NCBI GenBank assembly: GCA_018907035.1
Contig: JACCIC010000001.1
Span: 4,694,001-4,758,000 of the forward strand
DNA: 64,000 nt
Direction: 5' to 3'
Source of the DNA: Sycobia sp. Sy_11
Taxonomy: Eukaryota; Arthropoda; Insecta; Hymenoptera; Epichrysomallidae
The position numbers were made by a program, and so were the translations under genes. Shown piece after piece: positions 52,414-64,000 of the stretch (position 1 is the first letter of the stretch; the number at the start of each line of letters is the position of its first letter). The notes beneath the pieces were generated by a model. The model was given only the letters and a program-made list of their open reading frames with translations, was not told where the DNA came from and searched no databases.

Positions 52414-52633
52414 GCAAGCCTAGTTGGACTGACAGCTTTTCTGACTCAAGCGATCGATAACAATGAAGGCGTTATAGCAAACATAAGCTGCGCCATAACA
52501 GATACAGAGAAAACTACACTACCATATAGTTAGAATGTTTCGCATTCATCTGGGCATCAGAGAAATTTCACGCGCCGATAGATGGAACCCACTTTATAGT
52601 CATAACAGATCATACTAGTCTTCAATGATCGTG
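52028..52633 (+). repeat. 386-bp tandem duplication of the RNase H segment
   Basis: gcaagcttagtcggactggcagcttttct (52028 onward) recurs as gcaagcctagttggactgacagcttttct (52414 onward), and the sequence after it runs in parallel up to tactagtcttcaatgat (about 52628). The first unit is complete (386 bp); the second stops at 52633. Confidence 0.8.
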
Positions 52634-53378
52634 CGACGGCCAAAACCATGGCCGCGCAAATTTATCACAAACGACACGTAAATTCACTAAGCAAAATATT
52701 ATTTCACACTACCGTTACATCTATTTTCCCGGATGTATTCTACATACATATACGAAATTAGATGTATAACCCGTTAATAATAGATTAAACACTTTATATT
52801 TAAGCTAGAAATATAAAACTAAATTAAAAGTAATATATTATATTATGTAACACGAGTTAAACATACCGAAAACATGCAAAGGTCGCGTCGACTACTGAAG
52901 AAGGTAGTCGACGCAACTGCCGAAAACCGAACAAGTAAAGAGAGAACGCAATACCTAGTCTCTCTTTCTACTACTCAGCTAAACGATAGAGAGGATACAC
53001 TGCGCACGACAAGAGAGAGCGCGACAAGTGTATTAGACCGGCGGCCACTATCCACTCTAATACGCGCCCCACACACACACTAGTATACGCTCTCACCGAA
53101 CAGCGCGAGCCAGCAACAAATATTGCGGTAGGCGAACACGCAGATTCCAAGATATACAACGGGTGTTCGAAAAAGAATGCATCCGCTGTATTCAATTAAA
53201 TTAATTAAATCACATTACTAAGCGTACTTACGATATATAGATATACGATAAATAGATATACAGATTACGATATATAGATATACGTAGAAATATGATATAT
53301 AGCGGCGCCGGAATTACACGAGTATTTTATTATAAAAGGGCAAAATCGAGAGTTCGCCCGGTAAACGGACTGCCCTGA
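52634..53378. other. Non-repetitive spacer between gypsy relic and satellite
   Basis: Contains an 11-bp perfect hairpin (52885-52895 / 52904-52914) and repeats of cgatatatagatatacg around 53228-53290. The block 52846-53318 starts TGTAAC and ends ATTACA and could be an LTR, but flanks do not repeat. No gene recognised. Confidence 0.4.
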
Positions 53379-56300
53379 ACTCTCAAAAGACTGATAAGGC
53401 GATCAGATAGATGAGCCATGGAATTACTAGGATAGGACGCGAAACTTTTACACAGAACAGGTGCGACAATTCATGTACGAAGGACTACCGGTTTATACGC
53501 TCTTATAACACGCCTGACTCGACCTCAGAAATGTATTCAAATCGAGGCAAGCTTAGTATAGTATGTATAGAAGGTATCCATTTTATAGTCATAAGAGATG
53601 ATACTAGTCTTCAATGATTGCAAACACTCAAAAGACCGATAAGGCGATTAGCTGGGTGGCACATGCAATTAGTCGATACGACGTGAAATAGTACACAGAA
53701 GAGGTGCAACAAATCATGTACGATGGACTACCGGTTTGTACGCTCTCGTAACACGACTGACTCGACCTCAGAAATGTATTCAAATCGAGGCAGCTTAGTA
53801 TAGTATGTATAGAAGGTATCCATTTTCTAGTCATAGGAGATCATACTAGTCTTCAATGATTGCAAACTCTCAAAGGACCGAGAAGGCGAGCATCTAGGTG
53901 GGGCATGCAATTACTAGGATACGACGTGAAAATAGTACATAGAAAAGGTGCAACAAATCATGTACGAAGGACTACCGGTCTGTGCGCTCTCGTAACACGA
54001 CTGACTCGACCTCAGAAAGTTATTCAAATCAAGGCAAGCTTAGTATAGAATGTATAGAAGGTATCCTTTTAGATTCATAAGAGATTATACTAGTCTTCAA
54101 TGATTGCAAACTCTGAAACGACCGATAAGGCGATTAGCTGGGTGGCACATGCAATTAATCGATACGACGTGAAATAGTACTCAGAGAAAGTGCAACGAAT
54201 CATATACGAAGGACTACCGGTTTGTGCGCTCTCGTAACACGACTGAGTCGACCTCAGAAATGTATTCAAATCAAGGCAAGCTTAGTATAGAATGTATAGA
54301 AGGTATCCATTTTCTAGTCATAGGAGATAATACTAGTCTTCAATGATTGCAAACACTCAAAAGACCGATAAGGCGATTAGCTGGGTGGCACATGCAATTA
54401 GTCGATACGACGTGAAATAGTACTCAGAGAAAGTGCAACGAATCATGTACGAAGGACTACCGGTTTGTACGCTCTCGTAACACGACTGACTCGACCTCAG
54501 AAATGTATTCAAATCGAGGCAAGCTTAGTATAGTATGTATAGAAGGTATCCTTTTAGAGTCATAAGAGATTATACTAGTCTTCAATGATTGCAAACTCTC
54601 AAACGACCGAGAGTGCGATCAGCTAGATGGGACATGCAATTACTAGGATTCGACGTGAAAATATTACTCAGAAGAGGTGCAACAAATCATGTACGATGGA
54701 CTACCGGTCTGTGCGCTCTCGTAACACGACTGACTCGACCTCAGAAAGTTATTCAAATCAAGGCAAGCTTAGTATAGTATGTATAGAAGGTATCCATTTT
54801 CTAGTCATAGGAGATCATACTAGTCTTCAATGATTGCAAGCACTCAAAAGATCGATAAGGCGATTAGCGGTGTGGCATCTGCAATTAATAGATACGACGT
54901 GAAATAATACACAGAAAATGTGCAACAAATAATGTACGATGGACTACCGGTCTGTGCGCTCTCGTAACACGACTGACTCGACCTCAAAAAGTTATACAAA
55001 TCGAGGCAAGCTTAGTATAGGATGTATAGAAGGTATCCATTTTAGAGTCATAAGAGATTATACTAGTCTTCAATGATTGCAAACTCTCAAAAGACCGATT
55101 AGGCGATCAGCTAGATGGGCCATACAATTACTAGGATTCGACGTGAAAATAGTACACAGAAGAGGTGTAACAAATCATGTACGATGGACTACCGGTTTGT
55201 ACGCTCTCGTAACACGACTGACTCGACCTCAGAAATGTATTCAAATCGAGGCAAGCTTAGTATAGTATGTATAGAAGGTATCCTTTTAGAGTCATAAGAG
55301 ATTATACTAGTCTTCAATGATTGCAAACTCTCAAACGACCGAGAGTGCGATCAGCTAGATGGGACATGCAATTACTAGGAATGACGTGAAAATAGTACAC
55401 AGAAGAGGTGTAACAAATCATGTACGATGCGACTACCGCTAGTTTGTACGCTCTCGTAACACGACTACTCGACCTCAGAAATGTATTCAAATCGAGTTAG
55501 TATAGTATGTATAGAAGGTATCCTTTTAGTGAGTCATAAGAGATTATACTAGCAGACCGAGAGTGCGATCGAGCTGGACTACCGGTCTGTGCGCTCTCGT
55601 ATGGGAGAATTACTAGAGATCGACGTGAGAAATATTACTCAGAAGAGGTGCGAACAAATCATGCCATTTTATAGTCATAAGAGTCAATGATTGCAAGCAC
55701 TCAAAAGATTAAGGCGATTAGCACGACGTGAAATAGTACACAGAAGAGGTGCAACAAATAATGTAGTGGACTACCGGTTTGTACGCTTGTAGCTTAGTAT
55801 AGTATGTATAGAAGGTATCCATTTTATAGTCATAAGAGATGATACTAGTCTTCAATGATTGCAAACACTCAAAAGACCGATAAGGCGATTAGCTGGGTGG
55901 CACATGCAATTAGTCGATACGACGTGAAATAGTACACAGAAGAGGTGCAACAAATCATGTACGATGGACTACCGGTTTGTACGCTCTCGTAGACTGACTC
56001 GACCTCAGAAAGTTATTCAAATCAAGGCAAGCTTAGTATAGAATGTATAGAAGGTATCCTTTTAGATTCATATGATTGCATTATACTCTGAAACGACCGA
56101 GAAACGACCGAGATGACTCTTTTCTCGACCGCAAACACGACTGAGTCATAAAAGATCTAGGCAAGCTTAGTATAGAATGTATAGAAGGTATCCATTTTCT
56201 AAGACATGCAATTACGATTAGCGGTGTCATCTGCAATTAATAGTACGACACATAGTACACAAGAAGAACAACATCATACGATGGACAGCACACCGGTTTG

Positions 56301-59300
56301 TACGCTCTCGTAACACGACTGAGTGACTCGACCGAGGCAAGCTCTAGTCATTCAATGATTGCAAGCACTCAAAAGATTCGAATCTGCAATTAATAGATAC
56401 GACGTGAAATAATACACAGAAAATGTGCAACAAATAATGTACGATGGACTACCGGTCTGTGCGCTCTCGTAACACGACTGACTCGACAAGCAAAGTTATA
56501 CAAATCGAGGCAAGCTTAGTATAGGATGTATAGAAGGTATCCATTTTAGAGTCATAAGAGATTATACTAGTCTTCAATGATTGCAAACTCTCAAAAGACC
56601 GATTAGGCAAGCGGGTGGCACAGTCGATACGATGAAAATAGTACTCAGTATAATGTACGATAGAAACACGACTGGTATGTATTCCTTTTAGAGTCCATTT
56701 TATATAAGGAGATGATATAGTGATTGCATATAGGATCATCTGCATAAGGAAATAGTACACAGAGCATCGGTGTGGCGACATCTGGACTACCGGTCTGTGC
56801 GCTCTCGTAATGAGACCTACAAATCGAGGCAAGCTTAGTATAGTATGTTTTCATCAAAAGATCGATAAGGCGATTAGCGGTGTGGCATCTGCAATTAATA
56901 GATACGACCGTGAAAGTAATCACAGAAAGGTGCAACAAATAATGTACGAATGGACTACCGGTCTGTAGCGCTCTCGTAACACGACTGACGTCGACCTCAG
57001 AAATGTAGTCAAATCGAAGGCAAGCTTAGTATAGAATGTATAGAAGGTATCCATTTTATAGTCATAGGAGATAATACTAGTCTTCAATGATTGCAAACAC
57101 TCAAAGACGATAAGGCGATTAGCTGGGATGGCACATGCAATTACTAGATACGACGTGAAATAGTACATCAGAAGAAGTGCAACAAATCATGTACGATGGA
57201 CTACCGGTTTGTACGCTCTCGTAACACGACTGACTCGACCTCAGAAATGTATTCAAATCGAGGCAAGCTTAGTATAGTATGTATAGAAGGTATCCTTTTA
57301 GAGTCATAGAGATTATACTAGTCTGCAATGATTACCGGTCTGGCAAGGCTCAGAAAGACTGTTCGTTGCAGCTAGCAATTACTAGGATTCGACGTGAAAA
57401 TATTACTCAGAAGAGGTGCAACAAATCATGTACGATGGACTACCGGTCTGTGCGCTCTCGTATCATGGCTTATTAGCTGGTGATACTAGTTTTCAATGGC
57501 AAGCACTCATAAGTGCGATAATAGATTACGACGACGTGAAATAATTACTCAGAGAATGTGCAACGAATAATATACGAAGGACTACCGGTCTTGTACTCTC
57601 GTGCGAGTCGACCTCGTAACAAGGCGACTGTCTCATAGGCCAATTAGTCGAGGATCGATACTAGTCTCATACAATGATAAGCACTCAAGTCAATAATAAG
57701 GCGATAGTAGCGGTGTGGCATCGAACAAATATGGAGGCAAGCTTAGTAGAGTATGTATAGAAGGTATCCATAGATAATACTAGTCTTCAATGATTGCAAG
57801 CACTCAAAAGATCGATAAGGCGATAATAATTAATCGTCACAGAAGAGGTCAATGATTGCAAGCACGAAATAGTTCATTCAAATCAAGCAGCTTAGTTTGT
57901 ACCGGTAGAGGCAAGCTTAGTGGATAGAAAGTATCCTTTTATAGAGTCATAAGAGATGAATACTAGTTTTCAATGATTGCAAACTCTCAAAAGACCGATT
58001 AGGCGATCAGTGGTAGATGGGCCATACAATTACTCGATATTCGACGTGAAAATAATACACAGAAGAGGTGGTAACAAATCATGTACGATGGACTACCGGT
58101 TTGTACGCTCTCGTAACACGACTGACTCAACCTCAAAAAGTTATACAAATCAAGGCAAGCTTAGTATAGAATGTATAGAAGGTATCCTTTTAGAGAGTCA
58201 TAGGAGATAATACTAGTCTTCAATGATTGCAAACACTCAAAACGATCGAGAATGCGATCTAGCTAGATGTGCCATACAAATTACTAGGATTCGACGTGAA
58301 AATATTACTCAGAAGATGGTGTAACAAATCATGTACGATGGACTACCGGTCTGTGCGCTCTCGTAACACGACTGACTCGACCTCAGAAAGTTATTCAAAT
58401 CAAGGCAAGCTTAGTATAGAATGTATAGAAGGTATCCATTTTAGATTCATAAGAGATTATACTAGTCTTCAATGATTGCAAACTCTGAAACGACCGATAA
58501 GGCGATTAGCTGGGTGGCACATGCAATTACTACGATTCGACGTGAAAATATTACTCAGAAGAGGTGCAACAAATCATGTACGATGGACTACCGGTCTGTG
58601 CGCTCTCGTAACACGACTGAGTCGACCTCAGAAATGTATTCAAATCGAGGCAAGCTTAGTATAGTATGTATAGAAGGTATCCATTTTATAGTCATAAGAG
58701 ATAATACTAGTCTTCAATGATTGCAAGCACTCAAAAGATCGATAAGGCGATTAGTGGTATGGCATCTGCAATTAATCGATACGACGTGAAATAGTACACA
58801 GAAGAGGTGCAACAAATCATGTACGATGGACTACCGGTTTGTACGCTCTCGTAACACGACTGACTCAACCTCAGAAATGTATTCAAATCGAGGCAAGCTT
58901 AGTATAGTATGTATAGAAGGTATCCATTTTCTAGTCATAGGAGATCATACTAGTCTTCAATGATTGCAAGCACTCAAAAGATCGATAAGGCGATTAGCGG
59001 TGTGGCATCTGCAATTAATAGATACGACGTGAAATAGTACACAGAAAATGTGCAACAAATAATGTACGATGGACTACCGGTCTGTGCGCTCTCGTAACAC
59101 GACTGAGTCGACCTCAGAAATGTATTCAAATCGAGGCAAGCTTAGTATAGGATGTATAGAAGGTATCCATTTTCTAGTCATAGGAGATAATACTAGTCTT
59201 CAATGATTGCAAGCACTCAAAAGATCGATAAGGCGATCAGCTAGGTGGGCATGCAATTACTAGGATACGACGTGAAATAGTACACAGAAAAGGTGCAACA

Positions 59301-62295
59301 AATCATGTACGATGGACTACCGGTCTGTGCGCTCTCGTAACACGACTGACTCGACCTCAGAAAGTTATTCAAATCGAGGCAAGCTTAGTATAGAATGTAT
59401 AGAAGGTATCCATTTTAGAGTCATAAGAGATTATACTAGTCTTCAATGATTGCAAACTCTGAAACGACCGATAAGGCGATTAGCTGGGTGGCACATGCAA
59501 TTAATCGATACGACGTGAAATAGTACTCAGAGAAAGTGCAACGAATCATGTACGAAGGACTACCGGTTTGTACGCTCTCGTAACACGACTGACTCGACCT
59601 CAGAAATGTATTCAAATCGAGGCAAGCTTAGTATAGTATGTATAGAAGGTATCCATTTTCTAGTCATAAGAGATATACTAGTCTTCAATGATTGCAAGCA
59701 CTCAAAAGATCGATAAGGCGATTAGCTGGGTGGCATCATGCAATTAATCGATACGACGTGAAATAGTACACAGAGAAGGTGCAACAAATCATGTACGAAT
59801 GGACTACCGGTTTGTACGCTCTCGTAACACGACTGACTCGACCTCAGAAATGTATTCAAATCGAGGCACGCTTAGTATAGTAATGTATAGAAGGTATCCA
59901 TTTAGAGTCATAGAGATCATACTAGTCTTCAATGATTGCAACATCTCAAAAGATCCGATAAGGCGATTAGCTGTGTGGCATCTGCAATTAATAGATACGA
60001 CGTGAAATAGTACACAGAAAAGGTGCAACAAATCATGTACGATGGACTACCGGTCCTGTGCGCTCTCGTAACACGACTGGACTCGACCTCAGAAAGTTAT
60101 TCAAATCAAGGCAAGCTTAGTATAGAATGTATAGAAGGTATCCTTTTAGATCATAGGAGATATACTAGTCTTCAATGATTGCAAACTCTGAAACGACCGT
60201 AAGGCGATTAGCTGGGTGGCACATGCAATTAATCGATACGACGTGAAAATAGTACTCAGAGAAAGTGCAACGAAATCATGTACGAATGGACTACCGGTTC
60301 TGTGACGCTCTCGTAACACGACTGACTCGACCTCAGAAAATGTATTCAAATCGAGGCAAGCTTAGTATAGGATGTATAGAAGGTATCCATTTTAGAGTCA
60401 TAAGAGATATACTAGTTCTTCAATGATTGCAAGCACTTCAAAGACCGATAAGGCGCATTAGCTGGGTGTGGCATCTGCAATTAATAGATACGACGTGAAA
60501 TAGTACACAGAGAAAGGTGCACAAATCATGTACGAATGGACTACCGGTTTGTACGCTCTCGTAACACGACTGACTCGACCTCAGAAATGTATTCAAATCG
60601 AGGCAAGCTTAGTATAGATGTATAGAAGGTATCCATTTTATAGTCATAGGAGATATACTAGTCTTCAATGATTGCAAGCACTAAAAGATCGATAAGGCGA
60701 TTAGCTGGTGTGGCATCATGCAATTAATCGATACGACGTGAAATAGTACACAGAGAAAGTGCAACGAATCAATGTACGAATGGACTACCGGTTTGTACGC
60801 TCTCGTAACACGACTGACTCGACCTCAGAAATGTATTCAAATCGAGGCAAGCTTAGTATAGTATGTATAGAAGGTATCCATTTTCTAGTCATAGGAGATA
60901 ATACTAGTCTTCAATGATTGCAAAGCACTCAAACGACGATAAGGCGATAGCTGGTATGGCACATGCAATTAATAGATACGACGTGAAAATAGTACTCAGA
61001 GAAAGTGCAACGAATCATGTACGAAGGACTACCGGTTTGTACGCTCTCGTAACACGACTGACTCGACCTCAGAAATGTATTCAAATCGAGGCAAGCTTAG
61101 TAGAGTATGTATAGAAGGTATCCATTTTCTAGTCATAGGAGATAATACTAGTCTTCAATGATTGCAAGCACTCAAAAGATCGATAAGGCGATTAGCTGGT
61201 ATGGCATCTGCAATTAATCGATACGACGTGAAATAGTACACAGAAGAGGTGCAACAAATCATGTACGATGGACTACCGGTTTGTACGCTCTCGTAACACG
61301 ACTGACTCGACCTCAGAAATGTATTCAAATCGAGACAAGCTTAGTATAGTATGTATAGAAAGTATCCATTTTCGAGTCATAGGAGATGATACTAGTTTTC
61401 AATGATTGCAAGCACTCAAAAGATCGATAAGGCGATTAGCGGTGTGGCATCTGCAATTAATAGATACGACGTGAAATAGTACACAGAAAATGTGCAACAA
61501 ATAATGTACGATGGACTACCGGTCTGTGCGCTCTCGTAACACGACTGACTCGACCTCAGAAATGTATTCAAATCGAGGCAAGCTTAGTAGAGTATGTATA
61601 GAAGGTATCCATTTTCTAGTCATAGGAGATAATACTAGTCTTCAATGATTGCAAGCACTCAAAAGATCGATAAGGCGATTAGTGGTATGGCATCTGCAAT
61701 TAATCGATACGACGTGAAATAGTACACAGAAGAGGTGCAACAAATCATGTACGATGGACTACCGGTCTGTGCGCTCTCGTAACACGACTGACTCAACCTC
61801 AGAAATGTATTCAAATCGAGGCAGCTTAGTATAGTATGTATAGAAGGTATCCATTTTCTAGTCATAGGAGATCATACTAGTCTTCAATGATTGCAAGCAC
61901 TCAAAAGATCGATAAGGCGATTAGCGGTGTGGCATCTGCAATTAATAGATACGACGTGAAATAGTACACAGAAAATGTGCAACAAATAATGTACGATGGA
62001 CTACCGGTCTGTGCGCTCTCGTAACACGACTGACTCGACCTCAGAAAGTTATACAAATCGAGGCAAGCTTAGTATAGGATGTATAGAAGGTATCCATTTT
62101 AGAGTCATAAGAGTTTATACTAGTCTTCAATGATTGCAAACTCTCAAAGGACCGAGAAGGCGAGCATCTAGGTGGGGCATGCAATTACTAGGATACGACG
62201 TGAAAATAGTACATAGAAAAGGTGCAACAAATCATGTACGAAGGACTACCGGTTTGTACGCTCTCGTAACATGACGGACTCGACCTCAGAATGTA
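53379..62295 (+). repeat. Satellite array, ~243-bp monomer derived from gypsy RNase H
   Basis: About 36 monomers in the same orientation. Successive actagtcttcaatgattgca starts near the left end (53603, 53845, 54089, 54332, 54574, 54819, 55062, 55306) give spacings of 242-245. The monomer reads as RNase H C-terminal sequence: DHTSLQ, LQTLKRPIRRSARW, MQLLGFDVKIVHRRGATNHV, then CALVTRLTRPQK...EASLV, and joins straight to EGIHFIVI, skipping the ~143 bp between SLVG and the EGxxF block of the 386-bp unit. Apparent ORFs (60-130 codons on both strands) are repeat shadows. Units at about 55400-57960 are broken and rearranged. Confidence 0.92.
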
Positions 62296-62404
62296 AAACG
62301 GCTACCGAACACACAACGGCTGGAGGCAGCGCCTTGAAAATATTAGCTACCGTTTGTATATAGGCTCTTGAAGTACCGGCCACCGATTGTATTGCCTACC
62401 GAAG
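62296..62404. other. Junction between satellite and LTR-like segment
   Basis: GC-richer DNA with repeated gctaccg/cggctaccga phrases (62299, 62346, 62390); unassigned. Confidence 0.35.
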
Positions 62405-62668
62405 TGTTACAGCATGAAACATTGTCAACTTGAGGATAACGATATTCTTTATTTATGTACCCTCGAACCCTCCTCATACCTTCATAGCTAGCCGCGCCCT
62501 TTCGAGCGTGTTTTGAACGGGGCTCACAGGAATAGGGATTAGACCCTGGCGCGCATGCGTCTGTCGTCATGGGTACGTAAGGCAATGGATTAATCCCGTC
62601 GGCAGTTCGGAGCTACGTATCGAGTTTCCTGTCCGGCGTGAGCAGGCCGGATTAGGAATAGGGTTACA
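62405..62668. mobile_element. LTR-like segment (possible solo LTR)
   Basis: 264 bp starting TGTTACAGCATG and ending AGGGTTACA, GC-richer than its surroundings, with a palindromic-looking ctgtccggcgtgagcaggccgg near its right end. No second copy and no target duplication seen. Confidence 0.3.
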
Positions 62669-62824
62669 GATTATATTTATTGTTTAATTTGATACAGTGA
62701 CGGTTAAAATTGTTAGAAATAAATTTATTAAGATACTCAATGGTATCTACCGTCTACTAATTTTCGAACATATAGAATAATAAATAGTTCATATTAAAAA
62801 CTAAATAAATATAAATTTGGATTA

Positions 62825-63268
62825 AGAAGAAGTGAAAATGTAGTGTACGTTTCGCCCTAAGTCATTAGTTGCGCTCAATTAGATTGCAAATGACATAATA
62901 TGGGACGTACGACGTACAAAAGTATAACAGATTTGAAATTATTTATACACTAAACTGGATTATTTGACTTGCGAGAGTAGAGAAAATGTAAATGTGTTCT
63001 TCTCGCTAAGATTAAGAATTATGCGAAAATTATGTAACTTTATATGTACTAAGGTATCTTTCTTAAACACCTGACAAATCATTGATGTAGACTTGACGAT
63101 ATCAACTAAAAATATAATACTGGTGACGATTAATAATGTTGATAATAAATTTATTAATATTTCAAGTCTTCTGTACTTTTTAATCTCTAAATTAGGTCAT
63201 TTGTAATTTTACTTATGAACATAACTTTTGACTTACGGCGAAGCGTACACAACATTTTCTCTTCTTTG
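62825..63268. repeat. Fold-back element with ~75-bp inverted arms
   Basis: aagaagtgaaaatgtagtgtacgtttcgcc (left arm, to about 62900) matches the reverse complement of the right arm (about 63188-63268) aagaagagaaaatgttgtgtacgcttcgcc, continuing through taagtca and caaatgac. A direct repeat also exists: gtgacggttaaaattgtt (62698) and gtgacgattaataatgtt (63123), each followed by (g)ataataaatttatta-like sequence. Confidence 0.6.
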
Positions 63269-64000
63269 TTATTGTAAGTTTATATTTTATTTTATTTTTA
63301 TTTTAATTATTTGGATTGTTTATACTGTGTAAAAATATTAGGTAGTAATGACCTCTAGTATTTAAATAAATTGATTATTAATTATAATTATACTATTTTA
63401 TAAAGACTGAAGAATATAACAAAATAATTATTAATTTGGATCAGTTTTTAATATGTATATTTGAAGTACGTATTTGTAAAGAATGTGATAAAGCAAAAGT
63501 TATAGTTAATACAAGAATGATTATGCTGGATCGAAATAAGAGTTTGGTGAAAAATCTTATTAATTACAGAATTTTGCTCGATTTAAAAAATGTTGTAGGT
63601 CTATATTTCTAATAAAACGTATTAATTATCATCATCTCTATATCCAGTAATTATGCTCCGGTTTCCAAACATCATAATTCTTCTTCAAATGTATGAACTG
63701 GAAAATGAGTTTCATTAAGAGTATCATGGAACCTATCAAGGTAATTATATATAATATGCAATAAGTTAAAGAAATATAAAATGGTGCTGAAAGTGAATAA
63801 ATAATTTATTTAGTAAATAAGTACTTATTATTATATACACTTGTTTCAGCCAGTAAGGTTTCGATTTTTAGATTTATCAAACCTACAGATACTAAAAAAG
63901 CAGATTTCATTGAAATCATAAAAAATGATTTTTGTTATTGAAAAACTGAAAGCTATGTCAATACTGTTGCATATCATAGGTGGTTGTGTGAATAGTAAAG
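63269..64000. other. AT-rich DNA, no gene seen
   Basis: Nothing recognisable to the right edge of the window. Confidence 0.5.

Noticed and set aside
52846..53318. Solo LTR with TGTAAC...ATTACA ends
   Set aside because: Termini fit, but flanking bases do not repeat and no partner exists in the window; kept only as a possibility in the spacer entry.
53379..62295. Dozens of 60-130 codon ORFs in the array, and the idea of a tandem gene family
   Set aside because: They are the same RNase H remnant repeated in shifting frames with stops; no start, splice or complete domain exists.
53379..62295. CRISPR-like array
   Set aside because: The unit is ~243 bp with no unique spacers, and the genome is eukaryotic.

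Overview
The window looks like a piece of an insect nuclear genome. It is strongly AT-rich, with many (TA)n tracts, split genes with short GT-AG exons, and Tc1, mariner, BEL/Pao, Ty3/gypsy and Penelope-type transposons. Hymenoptera, perhaps an ant, is my best guess, but nothing here proves the order. There are no prokaryotic features and no operons.

Host genes. The only host genes I can support are a tandem, same-strand (minus) cluster of secreted trypsin/chymotrypsin-fold proteins. Each has the same layout: a ~21-codon signal-peptide exon ending in phase 1, a 320-nt exon carrying the I/LxGG start and the His and Asp regions, a ~315-nt exon 3 ending ...CT, and a last exon starting at the GDSGGP block. 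Gene A (21616-47190) joins to 300 codons plus stop; gene B (9995-19210) joins to 296 codons plus stop. Both have lost the catalytic serine (GDSGG reads YDVGA in A and NDGGS in B), and A has also lost the histidine, so both look like non-catalytic serine protease homologues. A third signal-peptide exon (3643-3703) opens a gene C that runs off the left edge.

Transposons inside the genes. The introns are swollen by mobile DNA. Intron 3 of gene B holds two decayed mariners and a tRNA-derived SINE. Intron 3 of gene A (~20 kb) holds a nested stack: a BEL/Pao element (24356-40298) whose integrase is split by a 1.29-kb solo LTR (26198-27491, 4-bp target duplication), and whose 5' LTR is split by a GC-rich Ty3/gypsy element (32496-39354) with ~2-kb LTRs and no integrase domain. 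Next to exon 3 of gene A is a 60-bp minisatellite flanked by (TA)n.

Left 9 kb: two SINE copies, a complete but dead Tc1-like element with terminal repeats and TA target site (457-1729), gene C exon 1, and a decayed gypsy pol (5200-6420).

Right side (47-64 kb): a Penelope-type reverse transcriptase relic, a decayed gypsy pol (50780-52633) whose RNase H segment is tandemly duplicated with a 386-bp period, then an 8.9-kb satellite array (53379-62295, ~243-bp monomers). The monomer is an internally deleted version of that same RNase H segment, so the presumed progenitor and the satellite lie side by side. After the array come an LTR-like segment and a fold-back repeat; the last ~0.7 kb shows nothing recognisable.
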